Made by a program: the position numbers and the translations under genes
From: JAYEPK01 sp048569615
GTDB lineage: Archaea > Thermoplasmatota > Penumbrarchaeia > Penumbrarchaeales > Penumbrarchaeaceae
Direction of reading: 5' to 3'
DNA: 64,000 bases
NCBI GenBank assembly: GCA_048569615.1
Contig: JBLIRK010000010.1
Coordinates: 1 to 64,000, forward strand
The notes under the pieces: model-generated
Seen by the model: only the letters and a program-made list of their open reading frames with translations
What the model was told of the DNA's origin: nothing
Databases searched by the model: none
Shown here: positions 9,245 to 18,142 of the stretch, in pieces
How positions within the stretch are numbered: the stretch's first letter is position 1
Layout of the letters: each line of letters starts with the position of its first letter

Positions 9245-11824
9245 ATGAGCAGATGGTTCATGGCGTTATTTATCGGCAGTATCCTTTTCGTTCTATCATT
9301 CCAGGCAGCGGTCGGGATCGAAGAGCCGGCCCCCTCACGCTCCCCCGCCAGCGCTCCCCAGAATTTCTCCGCGGAGCCCGGGGATGAGAAGATCACATTA
9401 TCCTGGGAAGACCCGACGGACCATGGGGGGGGAAGCAGGATAGGCTACAATATCTATCGGTCGATCACAACAACACTCCCCACAGAAGCCTACCAAAATT
9501 TGGGTCCATTTGATTATAGTTTCACCGATACAAATCTGGTCAACGGCAAGACCTATTACTACTGGGTATGTGCGGTCACCGACCCGGATGGCGAAGGAGC
9601 CAAGACCGAGGTCCTTGCTTCCTATCCCGTCGGACCTCCCTCGGTTCCCAGAAACTTCACAGCCGAATACCGCTCCAATCAAGTAATTCTCAGCTGGCTC
9701 CCGCCCACGGACAACGGAGGCAGTGCGATCTCAGGTTATGCAATTCTGAAGAGCGCTTACACAGCAAGTCTGGAAAACAGAACCGAGATCGGGATCGCCG
9801 AAGGTTATGTGGATAAGAATGTGACAAACGGTGTTCCTTACTTCTTCGCGGTCAGGGCGCTCAACGAGAGGGCTGAGGGTGTGAAGACGGAAAATATCCA
9901 GATCACACCTTTGGGGAGGCCTTCCGCTCCTGTCAACCTCACCCTGACAGGGATGGACAGAAAGGTCCACCTCAACTGGTCCGAGCCGCTTGATTCCGGC
10001 GGGACCAGCATCATGAGATATATGGTATTCCGGGGAGCATCGAGCGACAACCTTACGGATATAGGGGAGACATCACCCACAAGCACCGAGTACATGGATG
10101 AAGGGGTACAGAACGGGGCAACCTATCATTACACGGTGGCCGCCATAAACTCCGAGGGAGTTGGAGAGAAGACCGAGATCATTGAGATCGTTCCCATCGG
10201 CGTCCCGGAGGGACCCCTGAACCTGACCATATCACCAGGGGACCGGGAAGCTTACCTCAGCTGGAAAGAGCCCCCTCACGACGGTGGCAGGCCAATTCTG
10301 GGTTACAATGTGTACAGGACACAGCAGCAAGGGGAGCTGGTCCTGGTGGCCGATGTCGGCATGGAGATGGAATTTGTTGACACAAACCTCACCAACGGCA
10401 GGATTTATTACTACAGCGTAAAGGCATACAACGAGATCGGGATAGGACTTCCATCGAAGCTCATCCAGGTGAAACCCGATTACCACCCCGAACCTCCCGG
10501 AGCTTTCAGGCTGACCGAAGGCCAGGGCTTCCTGAAGATCATGTGGTCCCTGCCATCCTCTCAATCCGATTACCCAGTACTCCAGTTCAAATTGTACAAG
10601 GGGAATTCCGAGGAGGGCCTCTCATTCCTTATGTCCTTCAACTCCACCGTATCCTCATACGAGGACCATGACGTTGAGATCGGCGTTAAGTACATGTACA
10701 AGATAACATCGACCTCCAGGATAGGAGAGGGAGCGTTGAGCTACAATATAACGGGCATACCCTATTGGTTCCCCGGAGTGGTAAGGGAGTTCGAACTGGA
10801 GCCGGGTAATAACAAGGTGAAAATATCCTGGCAGCCGCCGGAGGATACAGGCGGGAGGAATATAGTCAATTACAAGATCTTCCGGGGAGATTCGCCCGAT
10901 GAGCTTGCCCCTGTGTTCAATGTTGACGGCAATGATACAACCTTCACCGACAACCAGGTGAGCAACGGCAATATCTACTACTACTCCATCATGGCGGAGA
11001 ACGAGAAGCTGGAAGGCAATCTTTCGTTGGTCCTTGATGTGAAACCGGTGGGGCCGCCCGCCAACCCGAGAAACCTTGTGACCACTGTGGAAGGCTCTAA
11101 AATCAGGCTTCAATGGGAAACACCCTCCGCCGACGGTGGAAGCCCCATAACAGGCTACAAGATCCTCCGCGGTATCGATAATAGGGTGCTCGAGGAATAC
11201 GATCAAGTTGGGGTGGTGAACAACTACACGGATACAAATGTGAAGGAGGGGGAAGGTTTCTACTATGCCGTGGTCGCCTTCAACGATCAGGGGGACAGCA
11301 GGCCTTCAACCGCCAGCTATTCCGAGCGAAGGATGAGCGAAAGCGGGGTTGAGGAGAACCAGGCATTGATCGCCATTGTCGCTATCTCAGGAATGCTGTT
11401 CATCATCGTCATCATAGTGATCTTCGCCGTTGTATCGGCCAGGAAAAAGAAGAAGGAGACCGAAGAGGCGAAGGAGGAGGTGCTTGAGGAGACGGAGGCG
11501 GAGAAGGAAGACAGACTGCTGCTTGAACGGAGGGCCCAGATGGAAAAGGAGCTGGGAATTGCCATAACTACCGAGGCAGCACACGCCCATGACCACGACC
11601 AGCATGAACTTTCATACGAGGAGCTTTACGGGTCCGTCCCAAGCGAGGAGGGCCATGAGTCCCAATCCCCTCCTTCCCCGGAGCAGCGGCCACCCGAGGG
11701 TACGATGGAATATCAGCAGCCGCCCGCCCCAATGCAGGAGCCGAAACGGGAGGATCGGGAGGAAAAGACCGAGGAGGTCCAGTACATACCTCCCGAGAAG
11801 AAGGAAGTCCAAAAGGACATCTAA
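9245..11824 (+). CDS. Surface protein with seven fibronectin type III domains, membrane helix and long cytoplasmic tail
   Basis: The 859-residue protein begins with a signal peptide (MSRWFMALFIGSILFVLSFQ). Seven FnIII domains of about 90-95 residues follow, each opening with a PxxPxNxT-like phrase, then a V/I-x-LSW-x-P core and a GY-x-IYR strand, and closing with a NG-x-x-YYY motif. The fifth domain is the most divergent. A membrane helix lies at about 706-729. The cytoplasmic tail is about 130 residues: first highly charged (KKKKETEEAKEE and so on), then a histidine-rich HAHDHDQHE patch, then a Pro/Gln/Glu-rich stretch. FnIII arrays usually bind proteins or glycans and act as spacers. The long acidic tail suggests an intracellular partner, which is inference. 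GGGGTG six bases upstream of the ATG is a good ribosome site. Confidence 0.88.
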   Translation: MSRWFMALFIGSILFVLSFQAAVGIEEPAPSRSPASAPQNFSAEPGDEKITLSWEDPTDHGGGSRIGYNIYRSITTTLPTEAYQNLGPFDYSFTDTNLVNGKTYYYWVCAVTDPDGEGAKTEVLASYPVGPPSVPRNFTAEYRSNQVILSWLPPTDNGGSAISGYAILKSAYTASLENRTEIGIAEGYVDKNVTNGVPYFFAVRALNERAEGVKTENIQITPLGRPSAPVNLTLTGMDRKVHLNWSEPLDSGGTSIMRYMVFRGASSDNLTDIGETSPTSTEYMDEGVQNGATYHYTVAAINSEGVGEKTEIIEIVPIGVPEGPLNLTISPGDREAYLSWKEPPHDGGRPILGYNVYRTQQQGELVLVADVGMEMEFVDTNLTNGRIYYYSVKAYNEIGIGLPSKLIQVKPDYHPEPPGAFRLTEGQGFLKIMWSLPSSQSDYPVLQFKLYKGNSEEGLSFLMSFNSTVSSYEDHDVEIGVKYMYKITSTSRIGEGALSYNITGIPYWFPGVVREFELEPGNNKVKISWQPPEDTGGRNIVNYKIFRGDSPDELAPVFNVDGNDTTFTDNQVSNGNIYYYSIMAENEKLEGNLSLVLDVKPVGPPANPRNLVTTVEGSKIRLQWETPSADGGSPITGYKILRGIDNRVLEEYDQVGVVNNYTDTNVKEGEGFYYAVVAFNDQGDSRPSTASYSERRMSESGVEENQALIAIVAISGMLFIIVIIVIFAVVSARKKKKETEEAKEEVLEETEAEKEDRLLLERRAQMEKELGIAITTEAAHAHDHDQHELSYEELYGSVPSEEGHESQSPPSPEQRPPEGTMEYQQPPAPMQEPKREDREEKTEEVQYIPPEKKEVQKDI

Positions 11825-11887
11825 TGCAGGGTGGCCCTTTCCGGCAGGAATAACTAGGAAGAGCCCTTCCAAGGCAGGGACATCAAG

Positions 11888-14614
11888 ATGGAGATAAGGG
11901 AGCTTGTGCGTCTGAAAAGAGGGACAGGAGGTCTTGAGCCGCCCCTGAACTTCGGCATAATCCTGGAAAGGGAACGATCGGGAAGGGAGCATCTGGTAGT
12001 CGTTCATACCCTGAACGGGGAGCTCACGATAAAAAGAAAGTTCGTCAAGGATCCAACAGGGCATATCTTCCAGGGTCAAAAAACCGATACGGCCTCCATG
12101 AACGAGTTTCTGAGGAAGGCCGTAAAAAGGGAGGAGAGCCAAAATGTCCTTAGAACCGATCCTAAAAGCATAATGGAAAGAACGACCCCAAAGGACCTCT
12201 GGCAAAGCGTCAAGAAAAGTCTGGATACCGGAGAAAGCGGCAGGGGCACAAGATGGAAGGAAGCACCTCAAACGACCTATCCCGTTCTCCTTGATCCTGA
12301 GGACATCGGCCTGATCCACTTCGAACCCCATTTTCTAGATCCCAAACAGGTTTGGGCTGTGTCAAGGGTCCTTTCCGAGTGCGATCCACGCAGCGAGCCT
12401 TATTTCCGAAAGATCGAGCTCGAGAGGAAGCCGCACTACCTGGCCTACAAGGCTGAAACAATGGACCGGGTTAGGGAGCACATGGAAAGACTCGAGGCAC
12501 TTAAGGAAGAATACGTTCAATGGGAGGTTTCGGATGATGAAGGGGGAAGAAGCAGGAAGATCCCGAAAATGAAGGTCGATGATATAACAAAGGTGGAACT
12601 GACGCCCGGGCTCCAACGTGAGCTTGATTGGATATGCGTACTAACAAAGCACTACCTCGAGAAGGGCAAATGGCCCGATAACGAATTGGGCGGCCTGGGA
12701 TTGGGAGATACGGGTATCACCCGGCTGGACAAGTTCGATCTGGAGAAGTTCATCGAATTCTTTGCAATGGACCTGACGGGCACAGTTAAGGGATACCTCG
12801 CATCCAACCTGGCGGCCCTCTTGCTGAAGCTCAAGCGGATATCCTGGAAGGAAGCCTCTGAACTTGTGGTAAAATTCAAGATCGCCTCCGGGGCACAGAA
12901 ATTCAGGGACAGGTTTCCGGACCATGTTATGACGGAGGCCGGAAGGCTCCCTGACATGGTCCATCCCAAGGAGAGGGAGGGAAGAATCGACCTCACCGGA
13001 CTAGTCACCTTTACGATCGATCCGGATGATGCGAAGGACTTCGACGACGCTGTTTCCATACTAAGGGAGAAAGGAGGATGGACCATCTGGGTGCACATAG
13101 CCGATGTTTCGCACTACGTCCATCCCGGCAGCATGACCGACATGGAAGCCAGGTTCAGATCCACATCCGTATATCTTCCCACAGGCGTCCTGCCGATGCT
13201 GCCTCCGGTTCTCTCGGAGGAGCTCTGCTCCTTAAAGGAAGGGGTGGAGAGGCTTGCCCTTTCGACGAAGATGGTTTTCAACGATGAAATGGACCTGCTT
13301 CATTTTAAACAATCCCCCTCCGTGATAATGGTCAATGGAAACCTGGACTACGGAACAGTTGAGAAATGGATGGAAGAGGGCAGAGAACCTTTTTGCACCC
13401 TGAACGATCTTACGGAGAGACTTGAAAAGAAGCACACCAGGCTTGATCTTTCCACCCCAGAAAGGAAGGTCAGGTTCCGGGGCGAGAACGATATTGACGT
13501 GACGTTAAAAAGACCCACTCCTGCCACAAAGGCCATAGAGGTCCTCATGGTGCTGACCAATGAATGCGCTGCAAGGTTCCTCGAGGACAAGGGTCTGCCG
13601 CTGCCATACCGTGTCCATCCCCTCCCGGACAGGGATTCCGCTGAGAAGTTCAATTCCGCATGCGCTTCCCTTGGCCTCGACATATCGATCGATGCAGCAT
13701 GGGGAAGCAATGACAATGAGGCGGGAGACGAATTGTCGGCGAGCGAGGACTCAATGGTAAGGGCCCTTCTTCAGGGAGGCAAATTGAACTTGGGAGCCCT
13801 GGCTTCCGTGCCAATAGAGGATGGGAACGAAGAACACACGGTAAAACTTGCGGCTCCGGAGCCCGAGAGCCTTGAAGCAGCCGTCGCATCATACAACAAA
13901 GCACTGATGGGGATCGCAGAGATCCCATCCGATGCCGTCAGGGATATGATGAGCATACTGGTCCTGAGGACCATGCCCAGGGCTTTCTACTCGGCATCCA
14001 ACATATTCCATTTCGGCCTCAATTCAACATGCTACTGCCATTTCACCTCTCCGATAAGGAGGTATCCGGACATTATGGTCCACAGGGCCATCAAGTCGGT
14101 GCTTGCAGAAGAAGGGGCCGGACCCCGGGTTGACTGGGATCCCCACGATATCGATGAGATCGAAAGCATACTCGCCGGAGTCAACGAGATGTCCGAGGCA
14201 TCGGAATCCTGGGAAAGGGAGATGATAGACGTTGCCCTGGCGACGAAGTTCGAGATGACAAAGGAGTTGAGAGAAGGCATCCACAGGGGGATGGTCGTAT
14301 CCATCACACCTTCTTCATGCTTCGTTCAACTTGGCGACGGAATGACGGAGGGAAGGATATTGATCAAACACATGTCCCCCCACCGCCTTTCCACCGACGA
14401 GCATGGCACCAGGGTCCTTCTCGAACTGAACGGGGAGATCCTCGATGACGAGCTTGCCAAACGGATGATCGAACAAGGAGAGGACGAAATGGATGTGGTC
14501 AAACTCGGGGAAGTGCTCTCCTTCAGGATACAAAACATCTCCATCGCTGAAGGTCATATCGAATTGTCGCTTGGCGAGAAGTTGGGAAAAAAATTGTTGG
14601 AGAGCTCACTTTAA
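11888..14614 (+). CDS. RNase II/RNase R family 3'-5' exoribonuclease (RNB domain)
   Basis: A 908-residue protein. Residues 1-60 look like a small beta-barrel of cold-shock or SH3 type, and a helical linker region follows. The RNB catalytic domain starts near residue 370 with the signature DPDDAKDFDDA. Asp378, Asp384, Asp386 and Asp387 match the four metal-binding aspartates of E. coli RNase II. The second signature, FTSPIRRYPDIMVHRA, lies at about 719-734. A C-terminal S1-type RNA-binding barrel occupies about 795-900. Such enzymes degrade RNA from the 3' end, releasing mononucleotides. RNB enzymes are patchily distributed in archaea (haloarchaea are the best known), so its presence here is notable. 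The ATG has only weak ribosome-site complementarity. It sits 63 bases after the FnIII gene, with no obvious functional link. Confidence 0.92.
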   Translation: MEIRELVRLKRGTGGLEPPLNFGIILERERSGREHLVVVHTLNGELTIKRKFVKDPTGHIFQGQKTDTASMNEFLRKAVKREESQNVLRTDPKSIMERTTPKDLWQSVKKSLDTGESGRGTRWKEAPQTTYPVLLDPEDIGLIHFEPHFLDPKQVWAVSRVLSECDPRSEPYFRKIELERKPHYLAYKAETMDRVREHMERLEALKEEYVQWEVSDDEGGRSRKIPKMKVDDITKVELTPGLQRELDWICVLTKHYLEKGKWPDNELGGLGLGDTGITRLDKFDLEKFIEFFAMDLTGTVKGYLASNLAALLLKLKRISWKEASELVVKFKIASGAQKFRDRFPDHVMTEAGRLPDMVHPKEREGRIDLTGLVTFTIDPDDAKDFDDAVSILREKGGWTIWVHIADVSHYVHPGSMTDMEARFRSTSVYLPTGVLPMLPPVLSEELCSLKEGVERLALSTKMVFNDEMDLLHFKQSPSVIMVNGNLDYGTVEKWMEEGREPFCTLNDLTERLEKKHTRLDLSTPERKVRFRGENDIDVTLKRPTPATKAIEVLMVLTNECAARFLEDKGLPLPYRVHPLPDRDSAEKFNSACASLGLDISIDAAWGSNDNEAGDELSASEDSMVRALLQGGKLNLGALASVPIEDGNEEHTVKLAAPEPESLEAAVASYNKALMGIAEIPSDAVRDMMSILVLRTMPRAFYSASNIFHFGLNSTCYCHFTSPIRRYPDIMVHRAIKSVLAEEGAGPRVDWDPHDIDEIESILAGVNEMSEASESWEREMIDVALATKFEMTKELREGIHRGMVVSITPSSCFVQLGDGMTEGRILIKHMSPHRLSTDEHGTRVLLELNGEILDDELAKRMIEQGEDEMDVVKLGEVLSFRIQNISIAEGHIELSLGEKLGKKLLESSL

Positions 14615-14617
14615 TGG

Positions 14618-14627
14618 TTATATTTAA
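14618..14627 (+). promoter_or_regulatory. TATA-like box upstream of the coiled-coil rod gene
   Basis: TTATATTTAA immediately follows the exoribonuclease stop. A start near 14650 would leave a leader of about 50 bases carrying the very strong ribosome site GGGGGGT at 14691-14697, six bases before the ATG. Confidence 0.5.
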
Positions 14628-14703
14628 TTCATATGTTTGCTTTCAGATAACGGTTAGGGAAGTCTTTAATACGGCTTCTTGAACTCCAAAGGGGGGTAGT
14701 TCC

Positions 14704-17430
14704 ATGATATTGCCGAAGGGAACACTTGAATTCCAACAGAGCGGCGGAAAAGATGCGATCTCGGATGTCATAGAGAAGATCAGAGGAGACGGATTGACAG
14801 GTTATGTTCTAGTACTTGGAAAGGTGGAGGTCAACAAGGGGAAGGAGGATGACATCACTGCCCAGATGGTCTTCAAAGAAGGAGGAGCGGTCCTATGTGA
14901 GACCGTTCTCAACAAGAAGTCCATTAAGGGCAACGAGGGCATATACCACATGCTTCTCACAATGATGAACGAGGAAGCATCCATAGAATTCAGATCAAAG
15001 ATAGATGTCGAGCCGCCAATAGCATTTTTCAAGGAATGCTCCATAGAGGATTCTCTGGTCAATGTACCCGCTTTCATGGAAAGATACCAGCAGGAAGAGG
15101 AAAAGAGAAGGAAGGAAGAGGAGGAGAGGAGAAAACGGGAGGAGCTGAGAGAGGAGTGGAAGGAAAAGATAGAAGAATGGCTTACCTCCGGTTTTGATTT
15201 TCCAAGCTACCCCGACATATTCGAGAAGGATTTCAATGAGCTATCCAAATGGTTCGAAGGAATTTCCTCCAATATCGCCGAGATAAAGGAAGACCTGGAA
15301 TGGTTGATCAAGATCGAGGATGTGGAGGTTGAGGAGAAGAGAGGGGAGCTCATCGACATCATGAAAAGACCCGAGGAGATAGGTTCCATTCGAAAGGAGA
15401 TGGATGCCTTCAAGGAGGAGCTGCAGGGGGTGGAGGAGAAGAGGAAGGAGATCATAAAATGGGTCAATCTCTGGAAGGATGAAGGTTACAATACCGACAA
15501 GATAGAGGCAAACCTGAAGGAGAGCCTGGAGACCGCCTGGAACGCCATGACGCAGTTCATGGACGATATCCAGAAACTAAAGGATGCAAAGGAAGAGCTG
15601 GAGAAGCTCAAGGAAATGGATGATTCCAAGGGCTTCGGGGCCGAGATAAGGGAGATCGATTTCCTCCTGAACGATCCCGAAGAGCTCGAGAATATCAACG
15701 GCCTAATGGACATCCTCAAGGAGACCATCCAGAAAGAGAGGGAGGAAAAGGAGAATATCCTCGAAAAAGCAAAGGAGATCGAGGATGGAGGATTCGACAT
15801 ATCAAGCCTGAGATCCAGGATCGGGAGCCGCTTGTCGGATTTCGAGGAGCATTTCCAGATGTTGCAGAAGAACTTCGAAAGGATATCGGAGATCAGGGAG
15901 GAGGTCGAAGGATTCGACAGGAGGGATATACCGGATGAGATCGAAGCATTCCTGTCCGATACCACGGACCCGACGAAACTCGAAGAGTACGAAGAGCGCC
16001 TGGAGGACCTGAAGGAAAAATTGAAGATCCTTGGAGAAAAAAGGAAACTGGTGTTAAAGGATATGGAGTCCTGGGCCTCCGAGGGATATGTGGTTACGAT
16101 ACTTGAGGAGAACATGGATGCACCCGTGGACCGGCTCGAGACCTACAGGGAGGAGCTGCTTTCGGGGATCAATGAATTGAAGGGTCTGAAGGAGAACATT
16201 GCCCAGATGGACCAACAATGGCTGGAGGATGAGTTCGGAGAGCTCGAAGATATGCTCAAGGACCCCTCAAAGATAGATGATATCAAGGAGAAGACCAAGG
16301 AGCTTGCCGAGAGAATCGAAACAAGGGAATCCAAGAGGGGCATGGTAAAGACAGACCTGGACATCTGGTCGAAGGAAGGTTTCGTCACCGAAAGGCTGGA
16401 GGAGGTCATCGACAAGGACGAACCTGAGTTCTCCAGGGTCCATCTCGAAATTAAGGAGCGGATCAACGAATCCAAGGATCTGCTTTCAAGGCTTGATTCC
16501 ATGGATCCCAAATTCTTTGCCGAGAGGGCAGCGGATGCCAGATTGACCATTCTGGACCCATTCGAGCTTGAGGCTGCTAAGGAGATGATGGGAGCTCTTT
16601 TCGAGGACATGACCCGCGACAAAGAAATGAGAGATGACTTCAGAAAGAGGATCGCCGAGCTGGAGGAGGGAGGCTGGAACGTTGAGGGATTGGAGTCCAT
16701 ACTTGAAATGGAACCTGATACACTCGGGATCTCGATCGAAGAGGTGGAGAACAAGGTAAAAATGCTTCAAGAGGCCGAAAACAGCATCGAAAAATGGGAT
16801 CAACTGGAGTCAAAATGGCTGGCTTCGGAGATAGAGGAGCTTAAGGTCCATTTGAAGAACATACCTGATACCGAAGCGGCCCTCTCCCACCATGATGATC
16901 TGAGGTCCAAACTTGAGGATAATAGGACCAGCAGGGAGCAGACCAAAAAGAAACTTGTGGAATGGAAGGATATCGGCTACATCACCAGATCCGTTGAAAA
17001 CCTCGTGGAAGAGGGCATGGAGAAGCTCTCCGTAGCGTTCGACCTTCTCAAGAAGAACATAGACAGGCTAGAGGAAATGCAGTCAAGGTTCGATTCCCTG
17101 GACACCAAGCACTTCAAAGCGGAAGCGGAGGACATTGAGTTCAAGCTAAACGACCCCGACCTCGTTGACGATATCGAGATGCAGATCACAAATTTGCAGA
17201 AGAAGATAGAGGAAGACAGGAAGGTCAGGGATGAGTATCTCCGGAAGATCGAATCATATGTCGGGGAGGGTTTCACCGGCGCGGAGAAGCTGAAGGAGTT
17301 CATCGACGAGGAGATCACGATCGTGGACCTCGAGTTCAAGAACTTCCAGAAGGAAGTGGAGCTTTTCAAGAAATACATGGAAAAGGTGGGGTTCGTTCCC
17401 AAAGCCCAATCGTCAAAGAAGGAAAAATAG
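14704..17430 (+). CDS. Coiled-coil rod protein: DUF4388-like head plus eight ~98-residue repeats
   Basis: The 908-residue protein is cytoplasmic, with no signal or membrane helix. Residues 1-115 resemble the DUF4388/PatA-type N-terminal domain, with MILPKGTLEF, LTGYVLVLGK and MVFKEGGAVL. A basic/acidic linker (EEEKRRKEEEERRKREE) leads into eight helical repeats. Each repeat opens with a W/Y-x-x-x-G-[YFW] phrase; the aromatic or equivalent position falls at residues 159, 257, 359, 457, 555, 654, 754 and 852, a spacing of 98 to 102. Later in most units comes an E-x-x-x-x-L-x-DP-x-x-L phrase. The regular spacing suggests a spectrin-like rod of fixed length rather than a plain coiled coil. The function is unknown; a cytoskeletal or scaffold role is plausible. 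The gene ends in TAG, rare in this window. Confidence 0.85.
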   Translation: MILPKGTLEFQQSGGKDAISDVIEKIRGDGLTGYVLVLGKVEVNKGKEDDITAQMVFKEGGAVLCETVLNKKSIKGNEGIYHMLLTMMNEEASIEFRSKIDVEPPIAFFKECSIEDSLVNVPAFMERYQQEEEKRRKEEEERRKREELREEWKEKIEEWLTSGFDFPSYPDIFEKDFNELSKWFEGISSNIAEIKEDLEWLIKIEDVEVEEKRGELIDIMKRPEEIGSIRKEMDAFKEELQGVEEKRKEIIKWVNLWKDEGYNTDKIEANLKESLETAWNAMTQFMDDIQKLKDAKEELEKLKEMDDSKGFGAEIREIDFLLNDPEELENINGLMDILKETIQKEREEKENILEKAKEIEDGGFDISSLRSRIGSRLSDFEEHFQMLQKNFERISEIREEVEGFDRRDIPDEIEAFLSDTTDPTKLEEYEERLEDLKEKLKILGEKRKLVLKDMESWASEGYVVTILEENMDAPVDRLETYREELLSGINELKGLKENIAQMDQQWLEDEFGELEDMLKDPSKIDDIKEKTKELAERIETRESKRGMVKTDLDIWSKEGFVTERLEEVIDKDEPEFSRVHLEIKERINESKDLLSRLDSMDPKFFAERAADARLTILDPFELEAAKEMMGALFEDMTRDKEMRDDFRKRIAELEEGGWNVEGLESILEMEPDTLGISIEEVENKVKMLQEAENSIEKWDQLESKWLASEIEELKVHLKNIPDTEAALSHHDDLRSKLEDNRTSREQTKKKLVEWKDIGYITRSVENLVEEGMEKLSVAFDLLKKNIDRLEEMQSRFDSLDTKHFKAEAEDIEFKLNDPDLVDDIEMQITNLQKKIEEDRKVRDEYLRKIESYVGEGFTGAEKLKEFIDEEITIVDLEFKNFQKEVELFKKYMEKVGFVPKAQSSKKEK

Positions 17431-17444
17431 AGTCAAAGGACAGA

Positions 17445-18068
17445 TCAGTCCCTGTTGGACATCACTAAAAGCACTGTTCCCTTGTGACAGATCATTCTTG
17501 TACCTGGAACAAGCGCCTCGTTGTGTATCCCTCGGGTCGTACCCATGGGAAGGAGCTCATAATCCAGGTCCCACTTTGCCCCGGTTACGGAAATCCTGCA
17601 ACCTGAGCTTAAGGGAATAAGGGAGAAAAGCCTGTATTCCCCCGATATCTCCTTTGTCTGCCCTTCCTTTACCAAAACGCAGACCTCATCGTCTATCATG
17701 CATTTGACTTCCGGGCCGTCGATAAAAAGAAGCGGAAGGAGAAGGGACGTTAAGAAGTGGTCCACCCTCCCGAGCCTTCCGCCGAGGACAAGCAGCTCCC
17801 CAGCCCCAAGCTCTTTAGCCTTCAATACGGCAAGCTCCCCGTCGGAGAGATCTTTGTCGACGGGATATTCGAGAACCTCCACGCCGTTTTTTCTTGCCTC
17901 ATCCAGAAGCTGTGGTCGGATGGAATCCATGTCTCCAATGATCAGGTCCACCTTGAGGCCAGAGCTCAAGGCGATCTCGTAGCCGGAATCGGCACAGATC
18001 ACGATGTCCGCATCATAATCTGGAAGAATGGTTGTGTTCGGAAGTACGACAAGAGCTTTTTTCGGCAT
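17445..18068 (-). CDS. Thiamine pyrophosphokinase
   Basis: The 207-residue protein has the full thiamine pyrophosphokinase pattern: ADSGYEIALSSGLKVDLIIGDMDS in the N-terminal Rossmann-like half, KDLSDGELAV (the family's D-x-T/S-D-x-E motif), GGRLGRVDH, and a C-terminal beta-sandwich with MGTTRGIHNEA corresponding to the S-x-GxRGISN motif. The enzyme transfers pyrophosphate from ATP to thiamine, giving the cofactor thiamine diphosphate. The length is normal for the family. It is convergent with the coiled-coil gene (14 bases between stops) and about 75 bases downstream of the giant surface-protein gene; no other thiamine gene or thi-box riboswitch was seen nearby. Archaeal pterin diphosphokinase (MptE) is a distant relative, but the motifs favour the thiamine enzyme. 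Confidence 0.85.
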   Translation of the reverse strand: MPKKALVVLPNTTILPDYDADIVICADSGYEIALSSGLKVDLIIGDMDSIRPQLLDEARKNGVEVLEYPVDKDLSDGELAVLKAKELGAGELLVLGGRLGRVDHFLTSLLLPLLFIDGPEVKCMIDDEVCVLVKEGQTKEISGEYRLFSLIPLSSGCRISVTGAKWDLDYELLPMGTTRGIHNEALVPGTRMICHKGTVLLVMSNRD

Positions 18069-18142
18069 CGATACCGCATGGGCTACTTGTAATAAAAATA
18101 TGGGAGGAGAAAGGCTCGCTCTCCTCCCGGTCTCCTTACTTT

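Noticed and set aside
15486..16754. Long Ser-rich open frames on the minus strand
   Set aside because: They are the antisense image of the Glu/Lys-rich coiled-coil repeats (GAG/AAG read backwards gives CTC/CTT and TCC), not genes.
17445..18068. Archaeal 6-hydroxymethylpterin diphosphokinase (MptE) as identity
   Set aside because: Motifs around DSGYEIAL, GDMDS, DGELA and GGRLGRVDH match thiamine pyrophosphokinase more closely, and no pterin genes are nearby.
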